Origin: Kaistella antarctica
GTDB lineage: Bacteria; Bacteroidota; Bacteroidia; Flavobacteriales; Weeksellaceae
Direction: 5' to 3'
DNA length: 64,000 bases
Assembly (NCBI RefSeq): GCF_900109615.1
Contig: NZ_FOIX01000001.1
Location: forward strand, 124,001-188,000
The notes beneath the pieces are model-generated. The model searched no databases. It had not been told where the DNA came from and saw nothing but the letters and a program-made list of their open reading frames with translations. The position numbers were made by a program, and so were the translations under genes. Shown piece by piece: positions 52,752 to 60,977 of this stretch (position 1 is its first letter; each line of letters starts with the position of its first letter).

Positions 52752-54807
52752 CGATTTTGTTTTCTAGTTTCATTAAAAATGCATATTCCAAAGAATCTTC
52801 TTTTAAAGATTCAAATCTTCCACTCGCTCCACCGTGACCGGAAGTCATGTCGGTTTTAAACACCAATAAATTTTGATCCGTTTTCATTTCCCGAAGTCTG
52901 GCCGTCCATTTTGCTGGTTCCCAATATTGAACTTGAGAATCATGCAACCCAGTCGTGATCAAAATGTGCGGGTAATTTTTGGCTTCGATATTGTCATAAG
53001 GCGAATATGATTTAATATAATCGTAATATTCTTTGTCTTTGGGATTTCCCCATTCATCAAATTCTCCCGTTGTTAAAGGAATGGTTTCATCTAACATAGT
53101 AGTCACAACATCAACAAATGGAACTTGCGCAACAATTCCGTTGAATAATCCTGGTTCATAGTTGATAACGGCGCCCATCAAAAGTCCGCCTGCGCTGCCG
53201 CCCATACCATAAAGATGTTTTTCTGAGGTGTAATTTTCCTTCACCAAAAACTTAGCAGCATCGATGAAATCGTAAAAAGTATTTTTCTTGAAGAGCATTT
53301 TTCCGTCTTCATACCATTCACGACCCATATATTCGCCACCACGAATGTGGGCAATAGCGTAAATAAAACCACGGTTCAACAATGATAGTCGAACATTAGA
53401 AAAACTTGCATCGACCGTATGGCCGTAACTTCCGTAGCCGTATAGTAACAGAGGAGTTTCCGCAGATTTATCGGTGTCTTTATGATAGACCAAAGAGACT
53501 GGAACTTTTTGTCCATCTCTAGCCGTAGCCCAAATTCTTTCTGAAATATAATTTTCTAATAAAAATTCCTCGCCCAAAACCTCCTGTTGTTTCAAAAGTT
53601 TAGTCGTTCTTTCCTTCATGTCATATTCGAAAGTCGAATTCGGTTGCGTCAGAGAAGTGTAGCCAAATCTTAATTTTTCGGTGTTGAATTCTAAGTTCAA
53701 CCCAATATAAGTGGTGTAAGTCGGATCCGAAAAAGGGAGATAATGAACGGTGTTGTTTTCAGTATCAATAATTTTTAATTGCAAAAGGCCTTCTGTCCTT
53801 TCTTCGAGGACTAAATAGTCTTTGAAAATCTCGAAACCTTCCAGCAAAACTTCTTCACGATGCGGAATGACTTCAATCCAATTTTCGATACCTGGATTCG
53901 CAACTTTGGTTTTTACAATTTTAAAGTTGGTCGCCTCGTCTGCATTAGTGATGATGTAAAATTCATCTTTATAATGCTCGACGGCATATTCCAAATCATC
54001 AATTCTAGGTTGAATAATTTTCCAGTCTGCCATGACTTCATCCGAAGGAATAAATCGTTGTTCATCTGAAATCGTACTCGAACTTGAAATAAAAATATAC
54101 TCTAAAGATTTGGTTTTGTAAACATTCACATCGAAAGTATCATCCTCTTCGTGAAAGATTAAAACATCTTGTGATGAATCGGTTCCCAACTGATGCAGAA
54201 AAACTTGAAACGCGCGCAAACTGTCATCTTTTCTGATGTAGAAAATATGTTCGTTATCATTAGCCCAAACTGCTTTCCCAGTCGTGTTCGGAATTTGATC
54301 CTGAAGAATTTCGCCTGTTTCTAAGTTTTGAAAATTAATATTATAAATTCTCCGTCCAATATTATCCGATGAATAGCTCATCAATTTATTGTTCGGAGAA
54401 ACGGCAACACTTCCAACTTCGAAAAACTTCTGACCTTCTGCTAAAACATTAACATCTAACAAAAGCTCTTCTTCATTTTCTAAAGTTTGAAATTTCCGAG
54501 TAAATAAGGGATGTTCTTTTCCCTCTTCAAAACGGACGATATACCAATACTCATTAAAGTAGTAAGGCAGCGACTCGTCATCTTTTTTATAACGTGCTTT
54601 CATTTCATCAAAGAGAAGTTGCTGGAACTCTTCAGTATCTTTCATCACCGCTTCAGCGTAGGCATTTTCTTCTTCTAAATACTGAAGAACCTCAGGATTT
54701 TCTTTCTCCTTGAGCCAATAATATGGATCATTTCTTTGGTCACCATGAATTTCCAGAATTTTTGGAATCTGCTTCGCTTTTGGTGGTATACTATTTTTAT
54801 AGCTCAT
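52741..54807 (-). CDS. Oligopeptidase B-like S9A serine peptidase
   Basis: 688 aa from ATG 54807 (MSYKNSIPPKAKQIPKI). An N-terminal beta-propeller (about 60-400) and a C-terminal alpha/beta-hydrolase with Ser in GMGGSAGGLLMG, Asp in ITTGLHDSQV and His in TSGHGGASGRF. It cleaves short peptides, typically after basic residues, in the cytoplasm. The frame extends 12 codons further upstream to 54843, but that part lies inside the hemD terminator hairpin, so the later ATG is preferred. Confidence 0.9.
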   Translation of the reverse strand: MSYKNSIPPKAKQIPKILEIHGDQRNDPYYWLKEKENPEVLQYLEEENAYAEAVMKDTEEFQQLLFDEMKARYKKDDESLPYYFNEYWYIVRFEEGKEHPLFTRKFQTLENEEELLLDVNVLAEGQKFFEVGSVAVSPNNKLMSYSSDNIGRRIYNINFQNLETGEILQDQIPNTTGKAVWANDNEHIFYIRKDDSLRAFQVFLHQLGTDSSQDVLIFHEEDDTFDVNVYKTKSLEYIFISSSSTISDEQRFIPSDEVMADWKIIQPRIDDLEYAVEHYKDEFYIITNADEATNFKIVKTKVANPGIENWIEVIPHREEVLLEGFEIFKDYLVLEERTEGLLQLKIIDTENNTVHYLPFSDPTYTTYIGLNLEFNTEKLRFGYTSLTQPNSTFEYDMKERTTKLLKQQEVLGEEFLLENYISERIWATARDGQKVPVSLVYHKDTDKSAETPLLLYGYGSYGHTVDASFSNVRLSLLNRGFIYAIAHIRGGEYMGREWYEDGKMLFKKNTFYDFIDAAKFLVKENYTSEKHLYGMGGSAGGLLMGAVINYEPGLFNGIVAQVPFVDVVTTMLDETIPLTTGEFDEWGNPKDKEYYDYIKSYSPYDNIEAKNYPHILITTGLHDSQVQYWEPAKWTARLREMKTDQNLLVFKTDMTSGHGGASGRFESLKEDSLEYAFLMKLENKIDGK

Positions 54808-54827
54808 TACGAGTTTATCTTTAAAAC

Positions 54828-54861
54828 AAAAAACCGACTTCATCTGCGAAGAAGGCGGTTT
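54828..54861 (-). terminator. Terminator of hemD
   Basis: Stem AAACCG (54831-54836) with CGGTTT (54856-54861) and inner pairing CTTC/GAAG, with minus-strand T6 next. It lies 30 bp after the hemD stop. Confidence 0.75.
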
Positions 54862-54891
54862 CTTTTAATTATGTTCAATGATTTGAAGAAA

Positions 54892-55638
54892 TTATTTCTC
54901 CAAATTTCTGATATATTTTTCTATGGCCATAGTCATTGACGGCGATTCTTTACTTGGCGCCATTACGTCAATTCTTAATCCCGCATCTTTTGCGGCTTGC
55001 TCGGTTGTTGAACCGAAAACTGCAATTTTCACTTTGTCTTGTTTAAAGGATTCAAAGTTTTCTCCCAATGATTTAATTCCCTGACGCGTAAAGAACACCA
55101 ACATGTCATAATCGTCAATGTTAATTTCACTAAGATCACTGCTTACCGTTTTATACATGGTCGCTTTCGTCCAGTCAATTCCAGCGGCATCGAGCACGGT
55201 TTGGATATCTGAACTCAGAATATCTGAAGCAGGTAAAATATATTTTTCTGAGGGAAATTTTTTGAAAAGCGGCAATAAATCGGCAAATGTTCTTTCGCCA
55301 AAAGAAATTTTTCTTTTACGGTAAACAATATGTTTTTGCAAATAGTTAGCAATCGCTTCCGACTGACAAATATAGCGCATAGAATCAGGCACTGCGAAAC
55401 GCATTTCTTCAGCGAGACGGAAATAATGATCGATCGCATTTTTACTTGTAAAAATAATACCCGTATAATGCGTCAAATCAATTTTTTGAGTCCGAAGATC
55501 TTTCGCTTCTACTCCTTCAACATGGATAAAGGGCTTAAAGTCTATTCTGATTTTTTCCTTTCTCGCCATTTCGAGATAAGGCGAAGATTCGTTTGGAGCA
55601 GGCTGTGAAACGAGGATAGATTTAATTTTCATTATCAA
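54892..55638 (-). CDS. hemD: Uroporphyrinogen-III synthase
   Basis: 248 aa. Two-lobed HemD fold with ILVSQPAPNESSPYLEM at the start, the IIFTSKNAIDHYF segment near residue 85 and LVFFTRQGIKSL near 165. It closes and isomerises hydroxymethylbilane to uroporphyrinogen III in heme synthesis. HemD is poorly conserved, so the call rests on pattern. It is 7 bp after the DUF4271 gene. Confidence 0.85.
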   Translation of the reverse strand: MIMKIKSILVSQPAPNESSPYLEMARKEKIRIDFKPFIHVEGVEAKDLRTQKIDLTHYTGIIFTSKNAIDHYFRLAEEMRFAVPDSMRYICQSEAIANYLQKHIVYRKRKISFGERTFADLLPLFKKFPSEKYILPASDILSSDIQTVLDAAGIDWTKATMYKTVSSDLSEINIDDYDMLVFFTRQGIKSLGENFESFKQDKVKIAVFGSTTEQAAKDAGLRIDVMAPSKESPSMTMAIEKYIRNLEK

Positions 55639-55645
55639 TTTTTTC

Positions 55646-56335
55646 TTAAATAAATAATACCGTCCATATCACCATTAGAGGTGCTAATTGGAGGGTGCAA
55701 AGATACAATAATTTATAATACCATTTTTCGGGCAATATATCGTTTGGCGACAATAGGTAGAAGAAGATTTTAAATAAAAAAATGGCCACAAATCCGATAA
55801 AATAAAAGTCGAATACGAGTAGTCCATCTACTTCAAAATAATACTGATAGACGCACAAAAACATCAAAACCAAAGAGAAAACAAAGTAAAATTTTGAGGC
55901 TGCAAATTGAAAGAGTCTCCATCTTTTAAGACTTCCCGTGCCAGCAAAAAACAAGTAAGATAACCCACTTTTTAAACTATAAAAAACAACTAAGGAAAGC
56001 ATAGTAAAACCAAATTTATTCAGCTCATATCCGAACAACTGAACATCGGTGATTTCTTTTGGAACGACAGGAATAGACTGCGAAATAAAGACGGCAAGCA
56101 AGACTGCAAAAACAGCGCTCACGATCAACCAACTCAAATAATTATTGGAAGAATCGGCAAACTTTTGCATCAAAAAAACCCTTACCGTGGAATCACGATG
56201 AAGATAGATAAGCATAAATACATAAAGTAAAATACAACCGACGATGATAAATACCACCCAATCGTTTTGCTGAACAATTCTAGTCAATAATAAACTTTTT
56301 GCAAAAATAGAGATATTATAGGAATATATTCCCAT
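55646..56335 (-). CDS. DUF4271 membrane protein
   Basis: 229 aa with about six membrane helices and a short cytoplasmic segment HRDSTVRVFLMQKF. I recognise the DUF4271 family, commonly next to hemD in Bacteroidota. Function unknown; co-transcribed with hemD. Confidence 0.82.
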   Translation of the reverse strand: MGIYSYNISIFAKSLLLTRIVQQNDWVVFIIVGCILLYVFMLIYLHRDSTVRVFLMQKFADSSNNYLSWLIVSAVFAVLLAVFISQSIPVVPKEITDVQLFGYELNKFGFTMLSLVVFYSLKSGLSYLFFAGTGSLKRWRLFQFAASKFYFVFSLVLMFLCVYQYYFEVDGLLVFDFYFIGFVAIFLFKIFFYLLSPNDILPEKWYYKLLYLCTLQLAPLMVIWTVLFI

Positions 56336-56409
56336 TTATTATCTCAATTTGAAATTGCATTACTATTTTTGCGCTAAATCCTTCCGTAAAAATAAACGAC
56401 ATAAAAGTT

Positions 56410-56417
56410 TATCTTTG
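56410..56417 (+). promoter_or_regulatory. -7 element of the DPM1-like operon
   Basis: TATCTTTG fits TAnnTTTG, 16 bp before the ATG. No clear TTG partner. Confidence 0.45.
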
Positions 56418-56433
56418 CACCTTAATTTCTAAG

Positions 56434-57150
56434 ATGAAAAAACTCGTCATTATTCCGACTTATAATGAAAAAGAAAATATTGAAAACATCATTTCAACGG
56501 TTTTCGCGTTGAAAGAAGATTTTCATATTTTGGTTGTTGACGATTCTTCACCAGACGGAACTTCAGAAATTGTAAAAAATCTGCAGGCAACTTATCCCAA
56601 TCATCTAAATTTAATCGTCAGAAAGGTGAAAGACGGTCTAGGCAAAGCTTATATCCATGGATTTAAATGGGCTTTGGAAAATAATTACGATTACATCTTC
56701 GAGATGGACGCCGATTTCTCCCATAATCCTGCCGATTTAAATAAACTTTTCGAAGCTTGCCAAAAGGCTGATATGAGCATTGGCTCCAGATATTGCAAAG
56801 GAGTAAATGTGGTGAACTGGCCGATGGGAAGAGTTTTACTATCTTACTTCGCCTCTAAATATGTACGGACTATTTTAGGAATTCCGATTCACGATACCAC
56901 GGCTGGATTCGTTTGTTTTTCTCGAAAAGTTTTAGAAGAAATTGGCTTAGATAAAATTAAATTGAAAGGCTACGGTTTTCAGATTGAAATGAAATTCCGG
57001 GCGATAAAAAAAGGATTTAAAGTAGTAGAGGTTCCCATTATTTTCACCAATCGAGAATTAGGTGAAAGTAAAATGAACGGTGGAATTATTCACGAAGCTG
57101 TCTTCGGAGTTTTAAATTTAAAATGGAAATGCATCATCGGTCAATTATGA
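56434..57150 (+). CDS. Polyprenol-phosphate mannose synthase-like GT2 glycosyltransferase
   Basis: 238 aa. GT-A fold of family 2: IIPTYNEKENI at the start, VDDSSPDGTS (nucleotide-sugar binding) and DADFSHNP (metal and catalytic Asp). No C-terminal membrane domain, so it is DPM1-like. It transfers a hexose from a GDP- or UDP-sugar to a polyprenyl phosphate for envelope glycans; the sugar is not certain. First gene of an operon with DUF4296, tgt and the LptF/G-type permease. Confidence 0.87.
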   Translation: MKKLVIIPTYNEKENIENIISTVFALKEDFHILVVDDSSPDGTSEIVKNLQATYPNHLNLIVRKVKDGLGKAYIHGFKWALENNYDYIFEMDADFSHNPADLNKLFEACQKADMSIGSRYCKGVNVVNWPMGRVLLSYFASKYVRTILGIPIHDTTAGFVCFSRKVLEEIGLDKIKLKGYGFQIEMKFRAIKKGFKVVEVPIIFTNRELGESKMNGGIIHEAVFGVLNLKWKCIIGQL

Positions 57151-57515
57151 GAAAAATATCATTCTTACTTTTTTCATTATTGATGATGGCTTGTTCTGAA
57201 CTCATCAACGAACCCAAAAACCTTGTTCCGAAAGATAGGATGGCAGAAGTGCTGGCTGAATTTGCAATGAACGAGCAATTAAATCTGGTGGTTGAAAACA
57301 TAAATTTAGATAACGCTACCCGATATACGCTGCAACAAAATAAAATAAAAGGAAATGATTTTGTTGAGAGTTATAAATTTTACACCGCTTCTGGTGATAT
57401 AGAAAAAATCATAGAGAATGCACAAGAAATAGTGTTGACTAAAGATCCCGCCTCGAAAATCTATATCGAGAAAAAATTAAAAGAAAATAAAAATTTACCT
57501 GCATTTGCAAAATAA
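57147..57515 (+). CDS. DUF4296 lipoprotein
   Basis: 122 aa from ATG 57147, which overlaps the previous stop codon as ATGA. A lipoprotein signal (LLMMACSEL) precedes a helical DUF4296 domain (LVPKDRMAEVLAEFAMNEQLN). The family is Bacteroidota-specific with unknown function. An upstream in-frame ATG at 57123 lies inside the glycosyltransferase gene and would spoil the signal peptide. Confidence 0.78.
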   Translation: MRKISFLLFSLLMMACSELINEPKNLVPKDRMAEVLAEFAMNEQLNLVVENINLDNATRYTLQQNKIKGNDFVESYKFYTASGDIEKIIENAQEIVLTKDPASKIYIEKKLKENKNLPAFAK

Positions 57516-57516
57516 T

Positions 57517-58653
57517 ATGAAGTCTAACTTTTTCGAAATTAATCAAACTACGACCGGTAAAGCAAGAGCCGGCACCATTACCACAGATCACGGCACCATT
57601 CAAACGCCGATTTTTATGCCAGTAGGCACGGTGGCATCTGTGAAAACCGTACATCAAAGAGAGCTGAAAGATGACATTAAGGCTCAGATTATTTTAGGCA
57701 ACACCTATCATTTAAATCTTCGTCCGAAAATGGAAATTATGCAGGCAGCTGGAGGTTTACACAAATTCATGAACTGGGATTTACCAATTCTAACAGATTC
57801 TGGTGGTTATCAGGTTTTTTCTTTGTCTAAGTCGAGAAAATTAAATGAAGCAGGCGTAAAGTTCAAATCTCATATTGACGGAAGCACCCATTTTATTTCT
57901 CCTGAAATTTCCATGGAAATCCAAAGACAGATTGGCGCCGATATCTTTATGGCATTTGATGAATGTACGCCTTACCCATGTGAATATAATTTGGCAAAAA
58001 AATCAATGGAAATGACGCACCGTTGGTTAAAAAGATGCATTAAATGGACAGAAGAAAATCCTGAAATGTACGGCTATCAACAAAAACTCTTCCCTATCGT
58101 ACAAGGTTCCACTTATTCTGATCTAAGAAAAAAATCAGCTGAGTTTATCTCTGAGCAAAATGCGGCTGGGAATGCAATTGGTGGACTTTCGGTTGGTGAA
58201 CCCGAAGATGAAATGTACCGAATCACCGACGAAGTAACCGACATTTTACCAAAAGATAAGCCCCGTTATTTAATGGGCGTTGGAACTCCCTGGAATATTT
58301 TGGAAACCATTGGTTTAGGAATCGACATGATGGATTGCGTCATGCCGACGCGTAACGCCAGAAATGCAATGCTTTTCACCTGGCAAGGCGTTATGAATAT
58401 GAAAAATAAAAAGTGGGAAAGTGATTTTTCACCGTTAGATGAATTTGGAACGAGCTATGTAGATTCAGATTATTCGAAAGCATACGTGCGCCATTTGTTT
58501 GTGGCCAAAGAATATTTAGGAAAGCAAATTGCATCTGTTCATAATTTGGCATTTTATTTAGATTTGGTTCGCGTTGCCCGACAACATATTCTCGCTGGCG
58601 ACTTTTACGAATGGAAAGAATCAATCGTTCCAACTTTGAAACAACGACTTTAA
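57517..58653 (+). CDS. tgt: Queuine tRNA-ribosyltransferase (TGT) lacking the zinc cysteines
   Basis: 378 aa TIM-barrel enzyme. It exchanges guanine 34 of GUN tRNAs for preQ1. The substrate and catalytic regions are kept (LTDSGGYQVFSLS, AFDECTPYP, GGLSVGEP, DCVMPTRNARNA). Oddity: the usual C-x-C-x2-C zinc motif before SRAYLRHL is replaced by GTSYVD in the segment 308-320 (DEFGTSYVDSDYSKAY), so all three zinc cysteines are missing while the later His (VHNLAFYL) remains. ATG 57517 is chosen over TTG 57505, which lies in the previous gene. Confidence 0.93.
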   Translation: MKSNFFEINQTTTGKARAGTITTDHGTIQTPIFMPVGTVASVKTVHQRELKDDIKAQIILGNTYHLNLRPKMEIMQAAGGLHKFMNWDLPILTDSGGYQVFSLSKSRKLNEAGVKFKSHIDGSTHFISPEISMEIQRQIGADIFMAFDECTPYPCEYNLAKKSMEMTHRWLKRCIKWTEENPEMYGYQQKLFPIVQGSTYSDLRKKSAEFISEQNAAGNAIGGLSVGEPEDEMYRITDEVTDILPKDKPRYLMGVGTPWNILETIGLGIDMMDCVMPTRNARNAMLFTWQGVMNMKNKKWESDFSPLDEFGTSYVDSDYSKAYVRHLFVAKEYLGKQIASVHNLAFYLDLVRVARQHILAGDFYEWKESIVPTLKQRL

Positions 58654-58671
58654 AATATTTCAAAAGAATCT

Positions 58672-59766
58672 ATGAAAATAATCGACCTCTATATTATCAA
58701 AAAATACCTGGGAACTTTTGGGTTCATGCTGGCGTTATTGACGATTATTGTATTGGTCATTGATGTTCAGGCAAAAGCTCCACGAATAGAGAGCAACGGC
58801 TTTACAGTAACCGAATTTTTAATTGATTTCTATCCTTATTGGATGGTGAATTTGATCATTACATTTATGTCAATTTTGGTTTTCATTTCGGTAATTTTCT
58901 TCACTTCTAAAATTGCTAACAACACAGAAATTGTAGCAATCATTAGTTCGGGCGCAAGTTTTCACCGATTTGCGCGTCCCTATTTTATAACCTCGGGGAT
59001 TATTGCAATTGCTGCCTTGTTAATCAATCATTTTATTTTACCGCTGGCAAACATTAAAAAAAACGAGTTAGAACCTTATACTTATAATGCAAAAAGTCGT
59101 GAGGAATTTACGGGAAATGTAGAAGTTGCTACCCAACTTTCAAAAACGGAATATATCTTTATAAAAAGCTATAATAAAAAAGAGAAACGTGGTTCGGGTT
59201 TCTTCTATCAAAAATTCGATAAAGACCGAAGATTAATTTATCACTTAAATGCGGCAGATTTTTACTGGCAAAAAGATAAAAATCATTTTCTAATGAGCAA
59301 TTATCTTGAAAAAACTATTGCAAAAAACGACACCGAAAAATTGGGTCACGGAGACACGATGATCAAAAGTTTCGGACATCCACCAGAAGAGCTGTTTCCA
59401 GATGTATTATTAGGTCAAAATAAAACAACTCCCGAACTCATTAAATTTATTAATCGGGAAAAGGAAAAAGGTAACGCCAATCTTAACAGTTATCTGAATG
59501 AGCTGCATCAGCGTACTTCAATGCCATTTTCAGTGATCATATTGACCGTTTTAGGATTAGCGCTTGCTTCCCAAAAAAAACGCGGTGGCTTAGGGATGAA
59601 CCTTGCCATCGGAATCTCGCTGGCCTTTGTATTTGTCTTTTCCTTTGAAGTTTTAAAAGTGGTTTCTGCCAATAAAACACTAACACCATTTGTAGCGATG
59701 TGGATGCCCAACTTTATTTTTGGCCCACTCGCTCTGTATCTTTATTTCAGAAGAGCCAATCAATAA
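58672..59766 (+). CDS. LptF/LptG-family lipopolysaccharide-transport permease
   Basis: 364 aa. Three N-terminal helices (about 8-30, 52-80, 95-122), a periplasmic beta-jellyroll of about 150 residues, and three C-terminal helices. This is the YjgP/YjgQ architecture of the LptB2FG exporter that pulls LPS from the inner membrane. Whether it is LptF or LptG cannot be decided. It is 18 bp after tgt, an arrangement frequent in the phylum. Its 3' end overlaps convergent birA by 7 bp. Confidence 0.88.
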   Translation: MKIIDLYIIKKYLGTFGFMLALLTIIVLVIDVQAKAPRIESNGFTVTEFLIDFYPYWMVNLIITFMSILVFISVIFFTSKIANNTEIVAIISSGASFHRFARPYFITSGIIAIAALLINHFILPLANIKKNELEPYTYNAKSREEFTGNVEVATQLSKTEYIFIKSYNKKEKRGSGFFYQKFDKDRRLIYHLNAADFYWQKDKNHFLMSNYLEKTIAKNDTEKLGHGDTMIKSFGHPPEELFPDVLLGQNKTTPELIKFINREKEKGNANLNSYLNELHQRTSMPFSVIILTVLGLALASQKKRGGLGMNLAIGISLAFVFVFSFEVLKVVSANKTLTPFVAMWMPNFIFGPLALYLYFRRANQ

Positions 59767-60476
59767 AGAAGAGCAATCTCTTTGTGAAAAAACTTATGTA
59801 AACCATCATTTTCTAACTCGACCCACAGGAAACCCTCTTCATCAACATTTTTAATGATGCCATTTTGTCTTGATTGATTAATCTCAAAAACAGAGATGAT
59901 ATCCTTTCGGAATAAACGCTGATTAAGCTTTGCCAGCACCGATATTTCAGAAACGTCTTTCAATAAATTTTCCACTAGATAGTCGTGAAGAGAGTGAGTT
60001 AAACGTTCTAGGTCAAATTTAATTCCGGTTTGGGTAAGCAAAGAGCCTGCTTTTGGGAGATGTTTGAAGTTTTCTTCTAGTACATTTAAACCGATTCCGA
60101 TTAAGAAATAAGACTTTTTATGGATCACTTTCTTTTCGATTAAAATCCCGCACACCTTTTTCCCATTAAGAATAATATCGTTAGGCCATTTCAACTCTGG
60201 CAAGAGCTTTGTCAGAATGGCAAGAAAATCAGCCAATACTTCAGCGGTATGAAAATTGAACAAATGATTGGGTAATTTAACGAGTTCATCGGGTACTGCA
60301 ACAGAATAAGCTAAGCTTAAGTTGCCTGTAGATTCCCACGAATTCCCATACTGACCTTTACCTTTGGTTTGATTAAAGGTGTAAACAGTTAGTAAATCAA
60401 GCGTATCTAAAGACATCAATTTTTCAATTTCATCTTGAGTTGAAGAACATTCTTGAAGATAGACCAAGCGCATCAT
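59760..60476 (-). CDS. birA: Biotin--[acetyl-CoA-carboxylase] ligase
   Basis: 238 aa, a short BirA without the N-terminal DNA-binding domain, so an enzyme but not a repressor. The adenylate loop is KGKGQYGNSW, a Lys/Gln variant of GRGRRG, and WPNDIILNGKKVCGILIE follows. It attaches biotin to carrier proteins. Divergent from rsfS. Confidence 0.9.
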   Translation of the reverse strand: MMRLVYLQECSSTQDEIEKLMSLDTLDLLTVYTFNQTKGKGQYGNSWESTGNLSLAYSVAVPDELVKLPNHLFNFHTAEVLADFLAILTKLLPELKWPNDIILNGKKVCGILIEKKVIHKKSYFLIGIGLNVLEENFKHLPKAGSLLTQTGIKFDLERLTHSLHDYLVENLLKDVSEISVLAKLNQRLFRKDIISVFEINQSRQNGIIKNVDEEGFLWVELENDGLHKFFHKEIALLY

Positions 60477-60508
60477 TTATGAAAACTTTAAGAGTTAGAA
60501 TGGGTAAA

Positions 60509-60543
60509 TTTGAGACTATTTAAATAAAAAAACAATAAATTTG
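60509..60543 (+). promoter_or_regulatory. Promoter of rsfS-ftsH
   Basis: TTG within TTTG (60509-60512), 23-bp spacer, TAAATTTG (60536-60543), 20 bp before the rsfS ATG. A second TAAATTTG occurs at 60505-60512. Confidence 0.55.
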
Positions 60544-60563
60544 CAGATTATACAAAATTTTTA

Positions 60564-60926
60564 ATGAACAAAATCACAGACAAGCAACTACTTATTGACA
60601 AAGTTGTAGAAGCAATACAAGATACAAAGGGAGAAGACATCATGATCTTCGACTTATCAAAAATCGAAAATTCGGTAGCACAAACATTCGTAATCTGCAC
60701 CGGAAACTCCAACACGCAAGTTTCAGCAATTTCCGGCAACATCCAAAAAAAGGTTAGAAATGATTTACAAGACCGCCCGTGGCATGTGGAAGGAAGTGAA
60801 AATTCACTTTGGGTCTTATTAGATTATGTCTCCGTAGTGGTACACGTTTTCCAAAGAGAAACACGTGAATACTATGACATTGAGGAACTATGGGGCGATG
60901 CACACATTACCAAAATCGAAAATTAA
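60564..60926 (+). CDS. rsfS: Ribosome silencing factor RsfS
   Basis: 120 aa. Family motifs IEDTKGEDIMIFDLSKI-like start, FVICTGNSNTQVSAI, and RPWHVEGSENSLWVLLDYVSVVVHVF. It binds uL14 and blocks subunit joining during starvation. First gene of the rsfS-ftsH unit. Confidence 0.95.
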   Translation: MNKITDKQLLIDKVVEAIQDTKGEDIMIFDLSKIENSVAQTFVICTGNSNTQVSAISGNIQKKVRNDLQDRPWHVEGSENSLWVLLDYVSVVVHVFQRETREYYDIEELWGDAHITKIEN

Positions 60927-60936
60927 TTACAGATCG

Positions 60937-60969
60937 TTGACGGAAACCATTTTTCGTCAAAATTTTTAT
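60937..60969 (+). terminator. Attenuator-like hairpin before ftsH
   Basis: TTGACGGAAA (60937-60946) pairs with TTTTCGTCAA (60951-60960) over a 4-nt loop, one G-T pair, followed by AATTTTTAT. It ends 9-18 nt before the ftsH start codon. Confidence 0.5.
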
Positions 60970-60977
60970 AAAAAGAT

